From positions 2,667,501 through 2,731,500 of the forward strand of contig NZ_CP071057.1 of NCBI RefSeq assembly GCF_017161425.1: a DNA stretch of 64,000 nt, given 5' to 3'. Origin of the DNA: Marinicauda algicola. Lineage in GTDB: Bacteria; Pseudomonadota; Alphaproteobacteria; Caulobacterales; Maricaulaceae. Of the stretch, positions 1-9,580 are shown piece after piece (position 1 is the stretch's first letter; every line of letters begins with the position of its first letter). Position numbers and translations under genes: made by a program. The notes under the pieces were generated by a model. It ran no database searches. It was not told the DNA's origin and worked only from the letters and a program-made list of their open reading frames with translations.

Positions 1-1260
1 CATCCGCGCCACGCGGCGATGCACGACAGCTTCGTCGGGATCGCACCCGAATACGGCTACGACATTCTCGATCACGCCGAGAACGTGAACACGCGCCAGC
101 TGGTCATCCTCGAGGCGATGCAGGCCGGCGCGCTCGACCGGCGCGTGACGCTGTCCGGCGCGCTGACCGTGCTCGCCGACTACCAGGAGAGCAATTCCAA
201 CACGAAGTTCGGCTGGCTGATGCGCCATCCGACCTCGGCCAACCAGATCGGCGAGACGGTCTCGGAAATGGTCGTCCACTCCGCCCAGCTCGCCGCGACG
301 GGCCGGCTGACCGACGACATCACGACCTATGTGGAACTGCTCTACGATCCCGAGCAGAGCTTCGGTCCAGGCACGATCACCGCGCTGGCCCGCAACCAGG
401 TCCAGGTGCGCAAGGCCTTCGTGATGTGGGGCAATCTCGAGGAGCGCCCGGTCTATGCCGCGATCGGCAAGATGGACACGCCCTTCGGCCTCAATGACAC
501 GGTCAGCCCCTTCACCAACTCGACCAACTGGCACGCCTTCGCCGGCCTCGCCTATGGCGGCATGGTCGGCTATTACGACAACGGCTTCCACCTGCGCGCC
601 ATGGCGATCCAGGGCGGGGCGCAGTTCCGCGCGCACAATTCCCCGGTGGAAGACACCAACGTGCCCTCGCGGCTCAACAATTTCGCGCTCGATGCCCGCT
701 ATTCCGCCCCGCTCGGCGCGGACGGGCAGTGGATGGTCGGGGCGAGCTACACCCATGCCAGTGCCTATTGCCAGGCCTGGCCGGTCTTCCACTTCAACCC
801 GTGCGAGGACAACAATCCGGCCTTCGCGGTCTACACCCAGGGCCGGGCCGGCGCCTTCGAGTGGCTCGGCGAATACGCCGCGACCACCGATGTCTGGCCG
901 GGCTCGGCCTCGCCGGTGCCGCTCTACGCCGCCTTCGAGCCGGTGGAGACGGAGAGCTTCACGCTCGGCGGGCGCTGGTGGATGGATGTCCACGAAGCCG
1001 ACGACTTCGCCCTGTCCTTCGAATTCTCCCGCTTCGTCGCGGGCGACGAGGGCGCGCCCTGGGAGCGCCAGGACCAGTATGTGCTGGGCGGCTCCTACTT
1101 CCTCACGCCGAGCGTCAACCTGTTCGGCGAGCTGATCCATACCCAGGGCTGGGTGCCGCTGAACTTCCTCTCGGGCGGCAACCTGCCCGGCGGCATCAGC
1201 TGGTCCGAGCAGGACGCGGAGACCGATGTGCTCGCCGTCGGCGTGCAGGCGGCGTTCTAG
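1..1260 (+). CDS. LbtU-family outer-membrane porin, 5'-truncated by window edge
   Basis: The reading frame is open from base 1, so the true start lies before the window; the first ATG inside is at 19. About 413 residues are visible and read as an outer-membrane beta-barrel: alternating aromatic/hydrophilic strands, a motif GKMDTPFG typical of LbtU-type siderophore porins, and a C-terminus ending in an aromatic residue (VQAAF), the usual signal for outer membrane assembly. A coiled N-terminal region and signal peptide would be expected upstream. Family knowledge suggests passage of an iron-siderophore or other small ligand; the ligand cannot be told from sequence. It stands alone on the plus strand, followed by about 300 bases without a convincing gene. 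Confidence 0.7.
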   Translation, partial: HPRHAAMHDSFVGIAPEYGYDILDHAENVNTRQLVILEAMQAGALDRRVTLSGALTVLADYQESNSNTKFGWLMRHPTSANQIGETVSEMVVHSAQLAATGRLTDDITTYVELLYDPEQSFGPGTITALARNQVQVRKAFVMWGNLEERPVYAAIGKMDTPFGLNDTVSPFTNSTNWHAFAGLAYGGMVGYYDNGFHLRAMAIQGGAQFRAHNSPVEDTNVPSRLNNFALDARYSAPLGADGQWMVGASYTHASAYCQAWPVFHFNPCEDNNPAFAVYTQGRAGAFEWLGEYAATTDVWPGSASPVPLYAAFEPVETESFTLGGRWWMDVHEADDFALSFEFSRFVAGDEGAPWERQDQYVLGGSYFLTPSVNLFGELIHTQGWVPLNFLSGGNLPGGISWSEQDAETDVLAVGVQAAF

Positions 1261-1569
1261 GCTTCCGACCCCGGCCTCCCTCCGGCACGCCCGGCGGGGG
1301 GCCGGCTCGCAGTGAGCCGCCCGCGCGCCGGGACAGCCGAGCCGCGCGCGTTCGCGCCGGACCTCGCCGCAGACCTGGGAACGCACCCCCCGGTTCACGA
1401 TCCTCCTCGGCCCCTGCGGACACGACCGCACCGGCTGCATGGTCTGCGACCGCGTCGCCCGCGAACTCCTGCTGCGCGCTCGCCCGCCGGAGGACAGGGA
1501 CGCGTGCCTGCCGGGGGTGTGAACTCCGCTAGGATCCCGCGCCTGTCGCGGTCTTCGCAGTTACCGGCC
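1261..1569. other. intergenic stretch without a convincing gene
   Basis: About 309 GC-rich bases between the porin and a minus-strand membrane protein gene. The only item of note is a short plus-strand frame ending at the TGA at 1520-1522, with a Cys/His cluster (PCGHDRTGCMVCD) but no good start codon or ribosome-binding site. I would not call it a gene. No terminator with a T-run is evident. Confidence 0.4.
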
Positions 1570-2016
1570 TCAGCTCGGGGAAATGCCGGGCTGGCTGGCG
1601 GTGCGTAGCCGACCCGTAAGCCAGAAATAGCCGGCAAATCCCACGATCCAAGTCCCGTGGCTGACGAGCATCTCTATCCAGATGATCGGCTCCTCGTCGC
1701 GCAGGGCAGTGCCGGAAACGAGAATACGGAATGCAGCAAGTCCGATAACCCAAGGCAGGACCTTCTTCAGGTCGAGTTGATTGAGAAGGCTGTAGAATCC
1801 GATCCAGACGGCCGCCATGACAAGCCCGTCCAGGAGGGAAAGCAAGATGGTTGCAGCCACGCCGATTGGATCACCTGGCTCGGGAGCGAAGGGCACGGCG
1901 GCATACTGGAATACTCCGACCGCGACATTCTCGACCATGAGGGCGAGAATGAAGGCAGCGACGTAGATCGACCATCGCGGAGAACGGTCGACCGGCTCAT
2001 ACTCCTCCGTCTCCAT
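1570..2016 (-). CDS. hypothetical four-helix membrane protein
   Basis: A 148-residue protein with about four hydrophobic segments (near residues 17-40, 52-72, 84-100 and 118-135) and a short charged N-terminus (METEEYEPVDRSPRW). I do not recognise the family; small integral membrane proteins of this layout are common and have varied roles. The gene lies downstream of pnp on the same strand but is cut off from it by a strong terminator, and it is visibly less GC-rich than its neighbours, which suggests acquisition or a different expression history. The start ATG at 2016 is the only good one. Confidence 0.6.
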   Translation of the reverse strand: METEEYEPVDRSPRWSIYVAAFILALMVENVAVGVFQYAAVPFAPEPGDPIGVAATILLSLLDGLVMAAVWIGFYSLLNQLDLKKVLPWVIGLAAFRILVSGTALRDEEPIIWIEMLVSHGTWIVGFAGYFWLTGRLRTASQPGISPS

Positions 2017-2065
2017 GCACCCCCCGTGAACGCAGGCAGCACCTCACGGCAAGTACGTTGCAATG

Positions 2066-2101
2066 AAAAACCCCCGCCAGCAATCGCTGACGGGGGCTTT
2101 T
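2066..2101 (-). terminator. Rho-independent terminator after pnp
   Basis: Inverted repeat with CCCCCG and CAGC arms around AATC, matched by GCTG and CGGGGG. On the minus strand it is followed by a run of five T. It ends the rimP-to-pnp operon. An A-run on the other side makes it possibly bidirectional. Confidence 0.85.
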
Positions 2102-2134
2102 CGGTTCAGGCTGTGAAAGCCGCAGGCGGGAGGC

Positions 2135-4261
2135 TTACTCCTCCCCGCCCTTGGTCTTTTCCTCGCCGGTCTCCTGGTCGACGTCCTTCATCGACAGGCG
2201 GACCTTGCCGCGGTCGTCGAAGCCGAGGAGTTTCACGTAAACCTCCTGGCCTTCGGAGACCACGTCCTTGGGATGGCTGACGCGCTCCTCCTTCATCTGG
2301 GAGACGTGCACCAGCCCGTCCTTGGGACCGAAGAAGTTCACGAAGGCGCCGAAGTCCATGACCTTGACGACCTTGCCCTTGTAGATCTCGCCCTCTTCCG
2401 GCTCGGCGGTGAGGCCCTTGATCCAGTTGATGGCGGCCTTGATGGAGTCCGCGTCCGAGGAGGACACCTTGATGACGCCGTCGTCGTTGACGTCGACCTT
2501 GGCGCCGGTCTCCTCCACGATCTGGCGGATCACCTTGCCGCCCGAACCGATCACGTCGCGGATCTTGTCGACCGGGATGGTGATCGTCTCGATGCGCGGA
2601 GCGTGCTCGCCGAGCTCGGCGCGGGCCGAGCCGAGCGCCTTGTTCATCTCGGAGAGGATGTGCGCGCGGCCGGCCTTGGCCTGGTCGAGCGCGGTTTCCA
2701 TGATCTCCTTGGTGATGCCGGCGATCTTGATGTCCATCTGCAGCGAGGTGACGCCGCGCTCGGTACCGGCCACCTTGAAGTCCATGTCGCCGAGATGGTC
2801 CTCGTCGCCGAGGATGTCGGAGAGCACGGCCACGCCCTCGGGATCCTTGATCAGGCCCATGGCGATGCCGGAGACCGGACGGCTGATCGGAACGCCTGCA
2901 TCCATGAGGGCGAGCGAGCCGCCGCACACCGTCGCCATCGAGGACGAGCCGTTTGACTCGGTGATCTCGGAGACGAGGCGGATGGTGTAGGGGAACTCCG
3001 CCGCGAGCGGCAGGACCGCGCGCAGGGCCCGCCAGGCGAGCTTGCCGTGGCCGATCTCGCGCCGGCCCGGGGCCAGGCGGAAGGAGGTCTCGCCGACCGA
3101 ATAGGGCGGGAAGTTGTAGTGGAGCAGGAAGCGCTCCTTGTAAGTCCCCGTCAGCGCGTCGATGAACTGCTCGTCCTCGCCCGTGCCGAGCGTGGCCACC
3201 ACGAGGGCCTGCGTCTCGCCGCGGGTGAACAGGGCCGAGCCGTGCGTGCGCGGCAGGATGCCGGCTTCCGACACGATCGGGCGCACCTCGTCGAGCTTGC
3301 GCCCGTCGATGCGCTTGCCCGTCTTGATGATGTCGCCGCGCACGATCGAGGCCTCGACCGACTTGAAGATGTCCTTCAGGACGGCCGGCTCGATGCCCTC
3401 GGGATTGTCCTCGCTGGAGGCCAGCTCGGCCATCACCTTGTCGCGCGCTTCGCCGATCTTGTTGCGGCGCTCGGTCTTGTCCTTGATCTTGTAGGCGGCC
3501 GACAATTCCTTGCCGACCATCTTCTTGATCCTGGCTTCCAGATCCGAGGTGTCCTCCGGGGTGAAGTCCCACGGCTCCTTGGCGGCCTTCTCGGCCAGGC
3601 GGATGATCATGTCGATCACCGGCTGGAAGGCCTCGTGGCCGGCCATGACCGCGCCGAGCATGATGTCCTCGGGCAGTTCCTTGGCTTCGGATTCCACCAT
3701 CATCACCGCATCGCCGGTACCGGCGACCACGAGGTCGAGTTCGCTCTCGTCGATCTCCACCTCGGTCGGGTTGATGATGTAGCCGCCGTCCTTGTAGCCC
3801 ACGCGCGCCGCGCCGATGGGGCCGAGGAAGGGCAGGCCGGACAGCACCAGCGCCGCGGAGGCGCCGATCATCGCCGGGATGTCGGGATCGTTCTCCATGT
3901 CATGGGACAGCACGGTCACCATGACCTGGACTTCGTTCTTGAAGCCCTTGGGGAAGAGCGGGCGGATCGGCCGGTCGATGAGACGGCTCGTGAGCGTCTC
4001 CTTCTCGGTCGGGCGGCCTTCGCGCTTGAAGAACCCGCCGGGGATCTTGCCCGCGGCGAAGTACTTTTCCTGGTAGTTGACCGTCAGCGGGAAGAAATCG
4101 GCTCCCGGCTTGACTTCCTTGACGCCTACCGCGGTCGCCAGGACCGTGGTCTCGCCGTAGGTGACGAGGACGGCCCCGTCGGCTTGGCGCGCCATGCGCC
4201 CGGTTTCAATCGTGAGCTCGCGTCCGGCCCACTCGATCGTCTCTTTTTGAATATCGAACAT
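2135..4261 (-). CDS. pnp: polyribonucleotide nucleotidyltransferase (PNPase)
   Basis: PNPase degrades RNA 3'-to-5' by phosphorolysis and is part of the RNA degradosome. The 708 residues match the family length. Visible in order: first RNase PH domain ([20 protein letters not shown] start), helical linker, second RNase PH domain (about 325-460), a KH domain with [11 protein letters not shown] (about 565), and an S1 domain starting at [18 protein letters not shown] (about 625). The tail after S1 is short. It follows rpsO with an 88-base gap carrying two hairpins, as in the classical rpsO-pnp pair, where RNase III and PNPase itself control the message. Confidence 0.98.
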   Translation of the reverse strand: MFDIQKETIEWAGRELTIETGRMARQADGAVLVTYGETTVLATAVGVKEVKPGADFFPLTVNYQEKYFAAGKIPGGFFKREGRPTEKETLTSRLIDRPIRPLFPKGFKNEVQVMVTVLSHDMENDPDIPAMIGASAALVLSGLPFLGPIGAARVGYKDGGYIINPTEVEIDESELDLVVAGTGDAVMMVESEAKELPEDIMLGAVMAGHEAFQPVIDMIIRLAEKAAKEPWDFTPEDTSDLEARIKKMVGKELSAAYKIKDKTERRNKIGEARDKVMAELASSEDNPEGIEPAVLKDIFKSVEASIVRGDIIKTGKRIDGRKLDEVRPIVSEAGILPRTHGSALFTRGETQALVVATLGTGEDEQFIDALTGTYKERFLLHYNFPPYSVGETSFRLAPGRREIGHGKLAWRALRAVLPLAAEFPYTIRLVSEITESNGSSSMATVCGGSLALMDAGVPISRPVSGIAMGLIKDPEGVAVLSDILGDEDHLGDMDFKVAGTERGVTSLQMDIKIAGITKEIMETALDQAKAGRAHILSEMNKALGSARAELGEHAPRIETITIPVDKIRDVIGSGGKVIRQIVEETGAKVDVNDDGVIKVSSSDADSIKAAINWIKGLTAEPEEGEIYKGKVVKVMDFGAFVNFFGPKDGLVHVSQMKEERVSHPKDVVSEGQEVYVKLLGFDDRGKVRLSMKDVDQETGEEKTKGGEE

Positions 4262-4283
4262 GTTCTCTCGTGCGTACGGATGG

Positions 4284-4341
4284 ATCCCGGCGGCAATCGG
4301 GATAGTGAAACGCCGGCGCGCCCCCTGGCGGCCGGCGTTTC
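4284..4341 (-). promoter_or_regulatory. two hairpins in the rpsO-pnp spacer
   Basis: An 11-bp perfect inverted repeat (GAAACGCCGGC at 4307-4317, GCCGGCGTTTC at 4331-4341) lies just after rpsO, and a second smaller one (ATCCCG at 4284-4289, CGGGAT at 4298-4303) just before pnp. The first may be a weak terminator of rpsO; in enterobacteria the equivalent spacer holds a terminator and an RNase III site that drives pnp autoregulation. The same role here is inferred from position only. Confidence 0.55.
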
Positions 4342-4349
4342 GTGGTCGC

Positions 4350-4619
4350 TTAGCGCCGCAGTCCCAGCTTCTCGATCAGGGCCGTGTAGCGATCGCGATC
4401 GATACGGGCCAGGTAGTCGAGGAGCCGGCGGCGCTGGGAAACCAGCTTCAAGAGCCCCCGCCGGGAATGGTTGTCCTTCTTGTGGGTCTTGAAGTGTTCG
4501 GTGAGGTTGGCGATCCGCTCGGTCAGCACCGCGATCTGGACTTCCGGGGAACCGGTGTCGTTCTCGTCGCGGGCGTGTTCCTTGATCAGTTCGGCTTTGC
4601 GTTCAGCGGTGATCGACAT
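4350..4619 (-). CDS. rpsO: 30S ribosomal protein S15
   Basis: S15 binds the central domain of 16S rRNA early in 30S assembly. The protein is 89 residues, the standard length, beginning [12 protein letters not shown]. The ATG at 4619 is preferred over an in-frame upstream start at 4670, which would add 17 non-conserved residues; a purine-rich GAAGAACA precedes the chosen ATG. Conserved segments [33 protein letters not shown] and [20 protein letters not shown] are all present. Lies between truB and pnp in the standard order. Confidence 0.98.
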   Translation of the reverse strand: MSITAERKAELIKEHARDENDTGSPEVQIAVLTERIANLTEHFKTHKKDNHSRRGLLKLVSQRRRLLDYLARIDRDRYTALIEKLGLRR

Positions 4620-4808
4620 GTGTTCTTCGTCTCGTTCGGTGTCGGGAGGGTTCAGGCCTGGCCGGGACACCGTCCAGCAAGGTCTGGTCGTCGAAGCGCG
4701 CCTTATCTAGCAAACGCGCCGCGATGGCAAGGCATAACGCCCGCCTCGCGCCCGTGAGTTCCATATGGAGGTGATGTCGCGGCGTTCCAACCCTTCAGGG
4801 TGCGGGCG

Positions 4809-5768
4809 CTAGACGGTTTCCCACTGGAACACGCGCAAGGGGGACAGCTTGCCCGCCTTCGCCTCGCCGATCGCCACCGCGCCGTCGCGGCTCATGGCCA
4901 GCGCCGCGCGCGAATAGTCCTTGCCGGCGATCTCGCGCGGGGCCCGGGCGGCCTTGAGCGCATTGGCCTGGTTCGGCAGGAGCACGATCGACCGGCCGAG
5001 CCGGAGGTCGAAGGCCTCGTCCTCGGTGATCGTCACCTGCGGCAGGTCGGCGAGCGCGGTCTCCACGGGCAGCAGCGCCTCCTCGGCGCGGTCGTCCTGC
5101 GCCAGCGCGCGCAGCTCGTCGAGCGTGATCGCGGTTTTCGCCTCGAACGGGCCGACGCGCACCCGGCGCAGCGCCGCGACATGGGCGACGGTGCCGAGTT
5201 CATGGGCGAGGTCGCGCGCGAGCGCGCGCACATAGGCACCCTTGCCGCAGCCCATCTCCAGCACGGCGAGATCGGGCTCGGGACAGTCGAGCAGTTCCAG
5301 GGAGGCGATCGTGACGGTGCGCGCCTTGAGCTCCACCGTCTCCCCGGCGCGGGCCAGGTCGTAGGCGCGCTCGCCCTCGACCTTGATCGCCGAATAGGCC
5401 GGCGGGACCTGCTCGATCTCGCCGACGAAACCATCGAGCGCGGCTTCGATCGCCTCGCGTTCGGGACGCACCCCGCTCTCGCGCACCACCTCGCCCTCGG
5501 CGTCCAGCGTCGTGGTCTCCTCGCCCCAGCGGATGGTGAAGCGATAGATCTTGCCGGCCTCCTGGGCGAAGGGGACGGTCTTGGTGGCTTCCCCGAGCGC
5601 GATCGGCAGCACCCCGCTCGCCAGCGGGTCGAGCGTGCCGGCATGGCCGGCCTTCTTCGCATCGAAGATGCGCCGCACGGCCGAGACGGCCTGGGTGGAG
5701 GTCATGTCGAGCGGCTTGTCGAGATTGATCCAGCCGTGGACCGCGCGGCCCTTCTTCCTGCGCCCCAT
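4809..5768 (-). CDS. truB: tRNA pseudouridine(55) synthase TruB
   Basis: TruB makes pseudouridine at position 55 in the T-arm of tRNAs. The 319-residue protein has the N-terminal signature [14 protein letters not shown] and the catalytic segment [17 protein letters not shown] (about residues 40-56), whose aspartate attacks the uracil. The KxxY-type segment [13 protein letters not shown] and the C-terminal PUA-like part follow. Five bases separate it from rbfA upstream, so the two are co-transcribed within the rimP-infB operon. Confidence 0.97.
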   Translation of the reverse strand: MGRRKKGRAVHGWINLDKPLDMTSTQAVSAVRRIFDAKKAGHAGTLDPLASGVLPIALGEATKTVPFAQEAGKIYRFTIRWGEETTTLDAEGEVVRESGVRPEREAIEAALDGFVGEIEQVPPAYSAIKVEGERAYDLARAGETVELKARTVTIASLELLDCPEPDLAVLEMGCGKGAYVRALARDLAHELGTVAHVAALRRVRVGPFEAKTAITLDELRALAQDDRAEEALLPVETALADLPQVTITEDEAFDLRLGRSIVLLPNQANALKAARAPREIAGKDYSRAALAMSRDGAVAIGEAKAGKLSPLRVFQWETV

Positions 5769-5773
5769 CGTGC

Positions 5774-6160
5774 TCAGTCCTCGCCCTTCTTCGGTTTCAG
5801 GTCGCGCTGCACCTCGGGTCGGGCGAGCACCTCGTCGACATGGCTGGCTTCCTCGAACCGCTCGTCGGGCAGGAAGCGGAGCTTCGGGGTGAACTTCATC
5901 TCGATCTGGTTGCCGAGTTCCTTCTGGATGAAGCCCGCGGCCCGGTTGAGCCCCGCGGCCACGGTTTCGGGATCGGCAAGGCCCAGCGTGGAGACGAAGA
6001 CGGTGGCGTGGCGCATGTCCGGGCTCATCCGGGCCTCGGTCACGGTGACCGAGACGCCCGACAGCGCGGGGTCGTGCAGATGGCCCTCGGCGATGATGTC
6101 GGACACCGCCCGGCGGATCAGCTCTCCGCCGCGCAGCTGGCGCTGGGACTGGGCTTTCAT
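5774..6160 (-). CDS. rbfA: ribosome-binding factor A
   Basis: RbfA binds the immature 30S subunit near helix 1 of 16S rRNA. The start at 6160 gives 128 residues ([20 protein letters not shown]), the expected length; a longer frame opening at 6256 would add 32 arginine/proline-rich residues with no family match and would run through a tRNA-arm-like sequence, so I reject it. An AGGT lies shortly before the chosen ATG. Conserved features include the type-II KH fold segments [22 protein letters not shown] and a charged tail. Confidence 0.95.
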   Translation of the reverse strand: MKAQSQRQLRGGELIRRAVSDIIAEGHLHDPALSGVSVTVTEARMSPDMRHATVFVSTLGLADPETVAAGLNRAAGFIQKELGNQIEMKFTPKLRFLPDERFEEASHVDEVLARPEVQRDLKPKKGED

Positions 6161-6182
6161 GGGTGTACCTCGTTTTCCGCTC

Positions 6183-6245
6183 GGGGCGGGCCGGGTTCGA
6201 ACCGGGACGTCCCTGGAAAGGGGCCGGGTGATACGCCCTCGCGCG
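6183..6245 (-). other. tRNA-like fragment (anticodon-arm and T-arm resemblance)
   Basis: Read on the minus strand, the spacer upstream of rbfA contains CCCGGTTCGAACCCGG, a T-arm look-alike with a canonical TTCGAAC loop and four stem pairs. It is preceded by GGCCCCTTTCCAGGGAC, which can fold like an anticodon arm with loop CTTTCCA. No matching 5' acceptor strand or proper D-arm is found and the variable region would be only two bases, so this is not a working tRNA. It may be a decayed tRNA or chance. Confidence 0.3.
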
Positions 6246-6260
6246 CCGCGGCGCAAGGGA

Positions 6261-6722
6261 TCAGCCGCGCGTGACCATCACCGCACCCGCGACCAGCAGC
6301 GCCACGCCGGTGACGCGCACGAGGTTCGCCTCGCGCACGTCGAGGCCCAAGAGGCCGAAATGGTCCATCACCAGCGCAGCGACGAGCTGCGCGGCGATGA
6401 GGGTCGAGAAGAAGGCGCCCGCGCCGATCTTCGGCGTCGCCCACGCCGCGGTCGTCACGAACAGCGCGCCCAGCGCCCCGCCCGCGATCCACAGGTGGGG
6501 CGGCACCGCCGCCACCTGCTCGCGGCTGGGAAGGCCGTTCCTCAGCGCGAGGACCGTCACCACCGAGAGCATGACCAGCGCCCCGGCCGCGAAATTGACC
6601 AGCGCGGCGCGGAAGGGCGAGTTCAGCAGGTAGGCGAGCTGGCCGTTGAAGGCCGGCTGCGTCGCCACCGCCGCCCCGGCGACCACGACCATGATGAGCG
6701 GGAAGATCAGAGAGGCATTCAT
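6261..6722 (-). CDS. DMT-family (YdcZ/DUF606-like) membrane protein
   Basis: A 153-residue membrane protein with five hydrophobic segments and the paired-repeat feel of the small drug/metabolite transporters of the DUF606 (YdcZ) family: MNASLIFPLIMVVVAGAAVA at the N-terminus, QPAFNGQLAYLL, and a central AWATPKIGAGAFFSTLIAAQ. Members are predicted half-size inner-membrane transporters; the substrate is unknown. The gene lies between infB and rbfA on the same strand and after the infB terminator, an unusual position inside a conserved translation operon. Confidence 0.75.
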   Translation of the reverse strand: MNASLIFPLIMVVVAGAAVATQPAFNGQLAYLLNSPFRAALVNFAAGALVMLSVVTVLALRNGLPSREQVAAVPPHLWIAGGALGALFVTTAAWATPKIGAGAFFSTLIAAQLVAALVMDHFGLLGLDVREANLVRVTGVALLVAGAVMVTRG

Positions 6723-6806
6723 CGGCGGTCCTTCGTCTCGGATGGCTTGGAGACGAACAGGATAGGCCAGAGCCGGTTCCGGTGAAGGAGAAGTCCCGCC
6801 ACGAAC

Positions 6807-6834
6807 GAAAACCCCGGCCGTTGCCGGCCGGGGC
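6807..6834 (-). terminator. Rho-independent terminator after infB
   Basis: On the minus strand the arms CCCCGGCC and GGCCGGGG surround GGCAAC and are followed by TTTTCG. It sits 30 bases after the infB stop and would partly separate infB from the rbfA-truB-rpsO-pnp genes downstream. Confidence 0.8.
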
Positions 6835-6863
6835 TCCGTCGTTCGCTGGAAACCAGGCGCGCC

Positions 6864-9437
6864 TTACAGCGTGCGCTTGATCTCCTCCACGGTGAAGCAC
6901 TCGATCTTGTCGCCCACCTGGATGTCCTGGTAGTTCTCGAAGGCCATGCCGCACTCGGTGCCCGCGCGCACTTCCGGGACCTCGTCCTTGAAGCGCTTGA
7001 GCGTGGAGAGCTTGCCCTCGTGGATGACGGTGTCGTTGCGCAGCAGGCGCACGCCCGAACCGCGGCGCACCACGCCCTCGGTGACGCGGCAGCCGGCCAC
7101 CTTGCCGACCTTGGAGACGTGGAACACCTCCAGGATCTCGGCATAGCCGATGAAGGTCTCGCGCTTTTCCGGCGCCAGGAGGCCTTCCATCGTCGCCTTC
7201 ACGTCGTCGATGACGTCGTAGATCACCGAATAGTAGCGGATCTCCACGCCCTCGGCCTCGGCGAGCTCCCTCGCCTGCTTGTTGGCGCGGACGTTGAACG
7301 CGAAGATCGGCGCGCCGGAGGTCTTGGCGAGCAGAACGTCGGACTCCGACACCCCGCCGGGGGCGGAATGGATGACGCGCGCGCGCACCTCCTCGTTGCC
7401 GAGCTTCTCCAGCGCCGCGGTGATGGCCTCGGCCGAGCCCTGGACGTCGGCCTTGACGAGCAGCGGCATCTCGGTGACGTCGGCCTGCTTGAGCTTGGCC
7501 ATCATCTGCTCGAGCGAGGCGCCGCCGCCGGTGACGAGCGCGGAGCGTTCGCGCAGCTGGCGCTGGCGGTAGGCGACGATCTCGCGGGCCCGCGATTCGT
7601 TCTCCACCACGGCGAACACCTCGCCGGGTTCCGGCGCGCCGTCGAGACCGAGGATCTCGGCGGGCAGGGACGGGCCGGCCTCGGCCATCTGCTGGCCGCG
7701 CTCGTTGACGAGGGCGCGCACCTTGCCCCACTGGGCGCCGGCCACGACGATGTCGCCGCGCTTCAGCGTGCCGCGCTTGACCAGCACGGTGGCGACCGGG
7801 CCGCGGCCCTTGTCGATCTGGGATTCGATGACCACCCCCTCGGCGGAGCGGTCCGGATTGGCCTTCAGCTCGAGGACTTCCGCCTGCAGCGTGATCGCCT
7901 CGGTGAGTTCTTCCAGGCCCAGCCGCTTCAGCGCCGAGACATTGACCGTCTGGACGTCGCCGCCCATCGATTCCACGACGACCTCGTGCTGGAGCAGGTC
8001 CTGCAGGACCTTCTCCGGCTTGGCGTCGGGCTTGTCGATCTTGTTGACGGCCACGATCATCGGGACCTTGGCGGCGCGGGCGTGATTGATCGCCTCGATC
8101 GTCTGCGGCATGACGCCGTCATCGGCGGCCACGACGAGGATGACGATGTCGGTCGCCTGCGCCCCGCGCGAGCGCATCGCGGAGAAGGCCGCGTGGCCCG
8201 GCGTGTCCAGGAAGGTGATCTTGTCGCCGCTCTTCAGCTGCACCTGGTAGGCGCCGATGTGCTGGGTGATGCCCCCGGCCTCGCCGGCGGCGACGTCGGT
8301 CTCGCGCAGCGCGTCGAGCAGGCTGGTCTTGCCGTGGTCGACATGGCCCATCACCGCCACGACCGGCGCGCGGGGCTTCTTGCTCTCCTCGGGGTCCGCC
8401 TCGGAGATGAAGCCGGTTTCCACGTCCGCCTCGGACACGCGCTTCACCGTGTGGCCGAACTCCTCCACGATCAGCTCGGCATCGTCGGCGTCGAGCACGT
8501 CGTTGGCGCGGACCATCTGGCCCTGCTGCATCAGGAATTTCACGATGTCGGCGGCGCGCTCGGCCATGCGGTTGGCGAGTTCCTGCACGGTGATCCGCTC
8601 GGGCACGATCACCTCGCGGGAAACCTTCTCCCGGCCCTGGCCCTGCTGGGCGCGGCGCTGCTTCTCGCGCTCGCGGGCGCGGCGCATCGAGGCGAGCGAA
8701 CGCTGCCGGTCGGAATCGTCCTCGATGATGTTCTGGATGGTCAGCTTGCCCTGGCGGCGCTTGGGCTCCTTGGAGCGCGTCACGGCCTTTTCCGGAGCGG
8801 GGGCCTTCTTCTTCACACGGCCGCCCATCTCCTCGAGCATGGAGCGTGCGTCTTCCTCTTCCTCGGGTTCGCGGACGCGTTCCTTGGCGGGACGCTCCTT
8901 GCGCGAGGGCTTGGCGAGCTCCTCGTCCTCGGGCAGGGGCGGGGGAACGTCGGCGACGGCGCGGCGCGCCTCCTCCTCGGCCTTGCGGCGCTTCTCCTCG
9001 GCCTCGCGGGCCTTGCGCTCCTCCTCCTCGCGGCGCTTCTGCTCCTCGAGGCGTTCCCTTTCCTCGCGGTCGCGGCGCTCCAGCTCGGCGGCCTCGGCCT
9101 TCTTCTTCTCCTCGCGCTCGGCAGCCTCCGAGCGCGCCCGCGCGATCGCCTGCTGGCGCTTGATCAGCTCTTCTTCGGACAGGCCGAGTTCCTTGGCCTT
9201 GGCGGCCAGAGCGGCGCGTGCGCGGTCCTTGGCGGACTGGGGCGTCTCGCCCTTGGCCGGAGCGGCCTTGTCCGCGCCCGGCCCGCCGGCGCGCTTGCGC
9301 TTCTTCTCCACCACGACCTGCTTGGAGCGGCCGCGGGCGAAGCTCTGCTGCACGGTGCCCGAGCTGGACCCGCCGCGGCCTCCGCCGAGGGAAAGGGGCT
9401 TGCGCCCGGAAGTCTTGCGTTCGTCAGCGTCGCTCAT
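6864..9437 (-). CDS. infB: translation initiation factor IF-2
   Basis: IF-2 is the GTPase that recruits fMet-tRNA to the 30S subunit and promotes subunit joining. The start at 9437 ([19 protein letters not shown]) gives 857 residues and is the conserved alphaproteobacterial start; an upstream in-frame ATG at 9509 adds 24 unsupported residues. Order: basic N-terminus, a long Glu/Arg-rich coiled region (about 75-180), IF2_N segment ([20 protein letters not shown]), the G domain with GHVDHGKTS (about 365), DTPGHAAF (about 412) and NKID (about 464), then beta-barrel and C-terminal fMet-tRNA-binding domains. Follows the YlxR-like gene in the nusA operon. Confidence 0.98.
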   Translation of the reverse strand: MSDADERKTSGRKPLSLGGGRGGSSSGTVQQSFARGRSKQVVVEKKRKRAGGPGADKAAPAKGETPQSAKDRARAALAAKAKELGLSEEELIKRQQAIARARSEAAEREEKKKAEAAELERRDREERERLEEQKRREEEERKAREAEEKRRKAEEEARRAVADVPPPLPEDEELAKPSRKERPAKERVREPEEEEDARSMLEEMGGRVKKKAPAPEKAVTRSKEPKRRQGKLTIQNIIEDDSDRQRSLASMRRAREREKQRRAQQGQGREKVSREVIVPERITVQELANRMAERAADIVKFLMQQGQMVRANDVLDADDAELIVEEFGHTVKRVSEADVETGFISEADPEESKKPRAPVVAVMGHVDHGKTSLLDALRETDVAAGEAGGITQHIGAYQVQLKSGDKITFLDTPGHAAFSAMRSRGAQATDIVILVVAADDGVMPQTIEAINHARAAKVPMIVAVNKIDKPDAKPEKVLQDLLQHEVVVESMGGDVQTVNVSALKRLGLEELTEAITLQAEVLELKANPDRSAEGVVIESQIDKGRGPVATVLVKRGTLKRGDIVVAGAQWGKVRALVNERGQQMAEAGPSLPAEILGLDGAPEPGEVFAVVENESRAREIVAYRQRQLRERSALVTGGGASLEQMMAKLKQADVTEMPLLVKADVQGSAEAITAALEKLGNEEVRARVIHSAPGGVSESDVLLAKTSGAPIFAFNVRANKQARELAEAEGVEIRYYSVIYDVIDDVKATMEGLLAPEKRETFIGYAEILEVFHVSKVGKVAGCRVTEGVVRRGSGVRLLRNDTVIHEGKLSTLKRFKDEVPEVRAGTECGMAFENYQDIQVGDKIECFTVEEIKRTL

Positions 9438-9580
9438 GCACGTCCTTGTCGCGGCTCTTGTGTGACGGTCTCCGACGGGCGGCCGCGCGCCCGTCGCCAT
9501 CGTGTTCAAGACTGTTCAGCGCAGGCCGCAGGGCCTGCCGGTCTCGAAGGCCCGCTAACCTAGCCAGCTTCAAGACCGTT

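Noticed and set aside
1312-1608. Short plus-strand frames and a Cys/His cluster after the porin
   Set aside because: No ribosome-binding site, no proper start for the Cys/His frame, and no family match.
6161-6256. N-terminal extension of rbfA
   Set aside because: Arg/Pro-rich, not conserved, and covers the tRNA-like sequence; the ATG at 6160 has the family start and a binding site.
7020-9563. 847-codon plus-strand frame opposite infB
   Set aside because: Antisense shadow of a GC-rich Glu/Arg-rich gene; composition is low-complexity and infB is certain on the other strand.
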